Assembly: GCA_945910005.1 (NCBI GenBank)
Contig: OX246746.1
Span: 44,345,690 to 44,409,689 of the forward strand
Length of the DNA: 64,000 nt
Source of the DNA: Isoperla grammatica
Lineage: Eukaryota; Arthropoda; Insecta; Plecoptera; Perlodidae
Direction: 5' to 3'
Below are positions 53,501-59,500 of this stretch, piece after piece. The notes under the pieces were generated by a model. The model was not told where the DNA came from. It saw nothing but the letters and a program-made list of their open reading frames with translations, and did no database searches. The position numbers and the translations under genes were made by a program. The stretch's first letter is position 1; each line of letters opens with the position of its first letter.

Positions 53501-56500
53501 CTTGATAGAGTAGGCCTCTTATAGACCCAGCTGGCCAGCATTATGTTATAAACCCACTACTAAACACAATCAGGGGCATATCCTGCATATGCAATTTGAA
53601 ACACTAGTAGGCTACAAATATACAGTCAAACCCGTCTAATAAGTTCCCTTTGAATACGTTTTCCCCTCTAAAACACTCACAATTGTAAGTCCCAAATATA
53701 CATCCACAAGCATAATGTTAAAATTCCCTGTGTAATACAATCTCGCGAAATACGTTTTCCCGCGTAATAAGTGCCAATTATTAACGTTTGTATTGTAATT
53801 TTGCCCGCGAGATACGTTTTTGTAAAGACGTAAATAGTCAACTGACACATTTTTTAAATCTGCTGTATAAACACGTTTGTAGCAGTCGTAGGGGGTGTTT
53901 TTGTTGCGGTCCCGTTAGCCGAGCGGTCAGCGACCTAGACAACAAAGGCTTCAGTCAGTTCAGTCAAACAGATGATAATGTGCTTGTGTTGTAATGCGAG
54001 AGAGTTAGTTCCAGAGATTGTGGGCCTCAAGGCTGCCAAATCCATTAAGATAACATCATGGGCTGTTATATTGAATGGGAATTGAGTCACAAGTGGTTGT
54101 TTTTTCTTTGTGTGCAAGTTCCTGGTACTATTTGGGTTGGTCCTTTACTGAATGGAAAGGGGGGGGGGGGAAGGCGGCCTGAGGCCAGTCACTCGCGGCT
54201 CGCTGGATACCGCTGGCAGCTGTAGGCAATGTGGTGTCGAATGCATAAGGTTTCATTGATCTTAGACCGACGGAGGGTGGGGGTGGGGGGGGAGGGGGCA
54301 GTCGTGCTGAAAGGAAATCACAAACAATGCGGGTTGTTTTGACATAAGATACCAAAAGCTCCCTAATTATTTCTTGGAAATAATTCCCCCTAACGCGTGT
54401 CTTCATATGAGGTAGGCCAAATACGTGCAGATGCCATGTATGCATTGTGGAATGTAATTTTAGAGTTTTTTTTAAAATACGTTTTCCCCTGTAAGACGTT
54501 TAGTTTAAGGTTACACTTTGAAAACGTATTAGACGGGTTTGACTGTACTTGTTAATATAACATTAGCCAGGGCTCAAAACATACTATGCCCAACATGCTT
54601 GACACATGTTGAAATAGTGGTCTGCCAAGCAAAATATTTGCTCACATGCCCAGCTGAGCACGTGAGTAAAATTACAAAAAGTTGCAGTAAGACAATTTAC
54701 AATTTGCATGTACTAAACTAGTACATACTTTGCCATGTCCTTGTCGCCTATAATTCTTATCCATTGTTCCACAGTCGCTTTCAGATGCCTTTGGTGGAAT
54801 TATATGGCACATATACATATATACTTAAGCCCTACTTGTGACATTATTATATATGAAAGAGTGAGACACAGAAACATATACCGGTAGCTAACAACCTATG
54901 TTATGGCACACCTCAATTTTTTTTAAAAGTGGGCTGGACTAAAAAAGGGTAAAACAAAGTGTAGCATATGTAAGTTTTACATCTGGGCATGTTAAATTAT
55001 TAATAACATGCTCAGCTGGGCATGTGCATTTTTTACAATTTTAAAACCCTACATTAGAAGTAAGCCTCTAGGCTTGAAGAAAATAATAGATATTTTAAAA
55101 AGCAAAATGTGTTTAAATGTCACTTTATTCCAGGTCCAATTTTTGATAGGATCAATTAGTGATGACATCGGTTAGTAAAATTACTAACCGGGTAACCGAA
55201 TTCGAAACCGGTTAAAAACCGGTTTTCAAAAAAAAAAAACGCTCTCCAAAAATAAACATTTACGTAAGGTTGTATCAGCGAGGGAGGTAAAGAACCTCAG
55301 TGCCGGCAGCCGAGATTGTAGATAAAACGATCTTTTCAGAGACCCCTCCCCCCCCCCCACACGGAACGAGATACAGCTGGTCAAGGTCAAGTCACTCACT
55401 GGCGGCTGGGTTGCATTGTGCTGAGCGATGGAAGGGGGTGGGGGGCACTTCGCAGAACTGGGATGAATGACTAACGTGGTCGCGCTTAAACAATAACAAC
55501 TTGGAATTTGGCTCACTGGCTGGCCGGAAAAACCGATCATGAGAACACAGAAAACGTACTATTGGATCAAATTTCCCTGACGGACTGATTTTTGGAACGC
55601 ATTAACCTAAGAAACGTAGAAAAGCGAAACGTACAAAGGCGATTTTACTGTATAATACAGCTGTTAATTAGTCCACACAAACAAGGAAATCCCAGGAAAG
55701 AAGACGAAATCTGATTAGTCGACAGGTGGTTCCTTGTTGCTACAGGACACACGTCGTTAGGCAATCCACAACCCGCCCGACCGCCCGTCAGAGGCGTGGC
55801 TCTTAGCGAGGGTGAAGCACACGCCGGGCAAAAAAGCAGCTAACCGAATCTAAAAATCGAAACCGGTTTTTATCAAAACCGGTTCAAAACCGGTTTTCGG
55901 TTAATCGATGTTATCACTAGGATCAATATCAAAATTGAAAGGTTGTCAACATTTGTATGATATAATTCTATACTAAATAAACTTTTGCCATAAAACAGTG
56001 TAACCAAGAGAATGACTGGCCTCAGTGGCCTGTTGTAAATATTGTTCCAGGTTGGAACCCAAGATAAGATAACATCATTCAAACTCCAAGTAATAAACTA
56101 TTTCGTTGGCTACTATGACAGTTTTATGAAGGTTCTTGCCTATTTCATGCTCTAAAAGGTGTAGCGTTTTACAATGTGGCACACAATTCACAATTGTCAC
56201 TATCACATGGTAAATAAACTACGTATAAACATACAATCTACGGCTTATAGTACGTCTATGGGACCAATGAAAAATTTATGTCTGCAATTCCCTGGAAAAC
56301 AAGATAATTTTACAAATTTTTCCTAGCTGGTTTTAATTTGCCCGACTTTTCAGTGACCGGATTCACGAAAGTTTTAACTTCAAAGTGCCTATGTCTTTGT
56401 AATGTGCAAATAAATACTTAACAATCTTGCATTTGGATTGACATACATGACTGTGTGTCTATGAGTTTTTTGAGTGTGAATTGAAAATATCTTCTTTAAT

Positions 56501-59500
56501 ATAATTTTTTCCTATCGATGATGTTTTAGTATGGAATTACATTTATGTATTTTAACTCGTTTTGTTTGGGGTAGTTAATACACTGTGCTGATGTAGCTAG
56601 CCAGAAACATATCAAGCCATTTCAAGTAAAAGTGTGTTATTTGTGGTAGGTAAAATAGTAGAGACGTTCCGTAGCAATGTTCCCGATAAGGAATTTAGTG
56701 CGAGTTCTTCCGTCAAAGTGTTACCATTTATAGTCACAAAATCTCGGTATAAAGGCAAGGGTTGTGGAATGACTAGAGCAGAGTGTGACTACACATGGGG
56801 ACAGCGTGTTTCAAGCAACTGAGTTGTTGCAACTGTTCAGGCAGTTGTGACGCTGAAGGTGGTTGCTAGTAGTTGTTGAAAATGAGAGGTGATTGCGAGT
56901 ACATAAATGTAATCGTTTGTTGTGTGGGTGCCTATTATTTGACTAGATGTTGGCTTTCCAAGAAATGTGCCCATGGTTGAACTTCTGTTATACCTTCCGG
57001 TAATGAATTCGGGGATATTGTCTAATGTTTGTGCTAGCCAGGTAGATGGGGTGTACATCATTTGTGAAATGACAAGATTGACTGATTTTCTTGCTCTCAA
57101 CTAAGCCACATACCCACTGTAAATGTTCCAACTGATTATGTTCCCTTGCCAATATCCTAACGGTGATATCTGAACTAAACTGTAGTCAATCAAGAGGCAT
57201 TTGTGCACATTACAATGTATGCAATGAATGAAGGCAATACAAATGTGTAGGCCTACTTTCTTTGTTTGACTATGCTATTATTAACAAAATCACCTGCCTG
57301 TCCCTATAGGCATGCACTCAAAGGTTTTGATGCTGATAATTGGGGCTAACCACAGGTTTCAAGCAAAGTCAATATGAATTGCATTATGTGTTCAAAGTAG
57401 TTATTTGAAAGCCATCTCAAGCTCTTCAGAAAATGCTGCATAGGCTAGCCTAGTTCTAGGGAGCCAGAAATGGCAAAAATGTAAAAATCAACATAAAGTG
57501 GAAATAGGTATTGAATTGTACTTTAATATTGTTCCAGTTGAGGTCTGTGAGATTGTAGTCATCCTCCTTGACTTGCTTGATAGTAGTCTCAGGGTCTGTC
57601 ATGTTAGGAGGGTCCATGGGGAAGATCTTGGGCTTGGATGCCTTTGTGATGCCGTCCCAGCCCAAGCCGATAGGTTGCCCCTTGTTGAGCAATGACGCAT
57701 GGTATTGGTCCTGATTCATCATGGAGTGGAAACCTAGGATAGCGGCCAGATCAATGATCTCCTCTTGCGTCGCGTCCGATAGTGCAGTCTCGTACTCGTC
57801 ACCCATATCGATGGCGATCTGCTCCTCGGCATCTTTTTCTAGCTTGCTCACAGGAGGAGGGATCCACTGAAATTAAGAAACAGATCAGGTTAGGCACGAA
57901 CACCAGGATACATTATTATAAGCTTCGAAAATATTAACAAAAGCCATAAGTGGGAGGGAGTAGGGTTGCACTGAGTCAATTGACTGAAGTCACAGACAAA
58001 TACTTTTTGTTAACTTGGTAAACAAATCAATGTCTTGGACTTCAATTAAAATGTTTCCTCACTTATTTAGTTTTGTTTGTTTATCAATAATTGTTAAAAA
58101 GGGTGATGTATTTTCCTCGTTTAGAGTGAATTTCACATCCTTGGATGTCCAACTCAGACTGTGTTTTGCAATCTGGAATGTCTGCCATCAGCTGTTTCAT
58201 TATGATAATTATTAGAATTTACACTCTGAGAGAATTGTGAATGTGGTAGATTGCCTAACGGCTAGGTAATTGGGCTAGGGGAGAAGGACAGGAAGGAACC
58301 AACAGCTTACCTTGTAGTAGTTGCGGCCTTTGGAGTCGATAGAAACACAAAAGATATAAACACAAAACGTCGAGACAGTTTCGGCCCGACGTGGCCTTGA
58401 TCACCCGACGGCAACAACAGGCCACGTCGGGCCGAAACTGTCTCGACGTTTTGTGTTTCTATCGACTCCAAAGGCCGCAACTACTACAAGGTAAGCTGTT
58501 GGTTCCTTCATGTTCTTCTCCCCTAGCCCAAATACTCTGAAAGGATTGGTAAGACACCTGTTGAATTATCTGCATGTGGAATATTTTTGTTAGCACCTCA
58601 GTGGGCTCAGAACATGACTACTGGTTGTCTTGTATGTTCCTAAGTTGCCATTTGTAGTGTTATCAAGGTCTTGATCACTGGCTACTACTACTAGGCCCTA
58701 TAGGCAGTAGCCATCTTCTTCTTGAGTGATAAGGACCTCTCATGTCGAAACGTTAATCATTTTTGTTTTATGTCTTCAATGTGCAATTTCTACTCTCAAA
58801 TTCATCATGTTCACATCTAAGGTAAGCTGTTAGATACTATCCAGCTACAGTATAGGCCTACTATTCCAGCCAACTGGCATCTATCAACTTAACACAGTAG
58901 ATTTATATTGAATAGCAAGAAAAATGAATGGCTGAAAAGTCATCATCGCATAAGAGGAAAAAAAAGATTTATACTTCATGAAACAAATAGCCTACATGTT
59001 TGGAAGTTGATTTCACATTTGACCACAAATTTGAATGTGGCCAGTCAAATTCTATAAATATACTTCCTATTCCAATCCTATTCCTATTTATTTAATTAAA
59101 TATTAGGCCTATCTATGCCTACAATAAATAAATATGCTTATTATTAGTAAGGCTAATACAAATAATGGCATTAATGAATGGGTTGTAATACAATACTATT
59201 CATTAAATGACTGTGAAAAGGGAAACCTCTGAGATCTCTATACAATAGCTTACTAGAAATTCCGAAACATCGACCCTCATTGCGATTTAACGTTAAATAA
59301 ACTAATAAATAATTAATGGTCTATACAGTTTGACCTAGAGCCACCTTTCTAGATCGCCAGCAAGAAGATACAAATGTACTCGCTTCATATCTTCATTGCA
59401 AGCTACAATGGTAGAAACTTATGCCTTAAGAGCAAAGGGTAGTCCCTACGTCAAAAACCGCACAAAAGTTTCATTATTATTTATTTAATTATATATCAAG

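Noticed and set aside
53905..53960. tRNA-like start GTTAGCCGAGCGGTCAGCG
   Set aside because: A-box-like and D-arm-like only; no B-box or acceptor stem closure was found.
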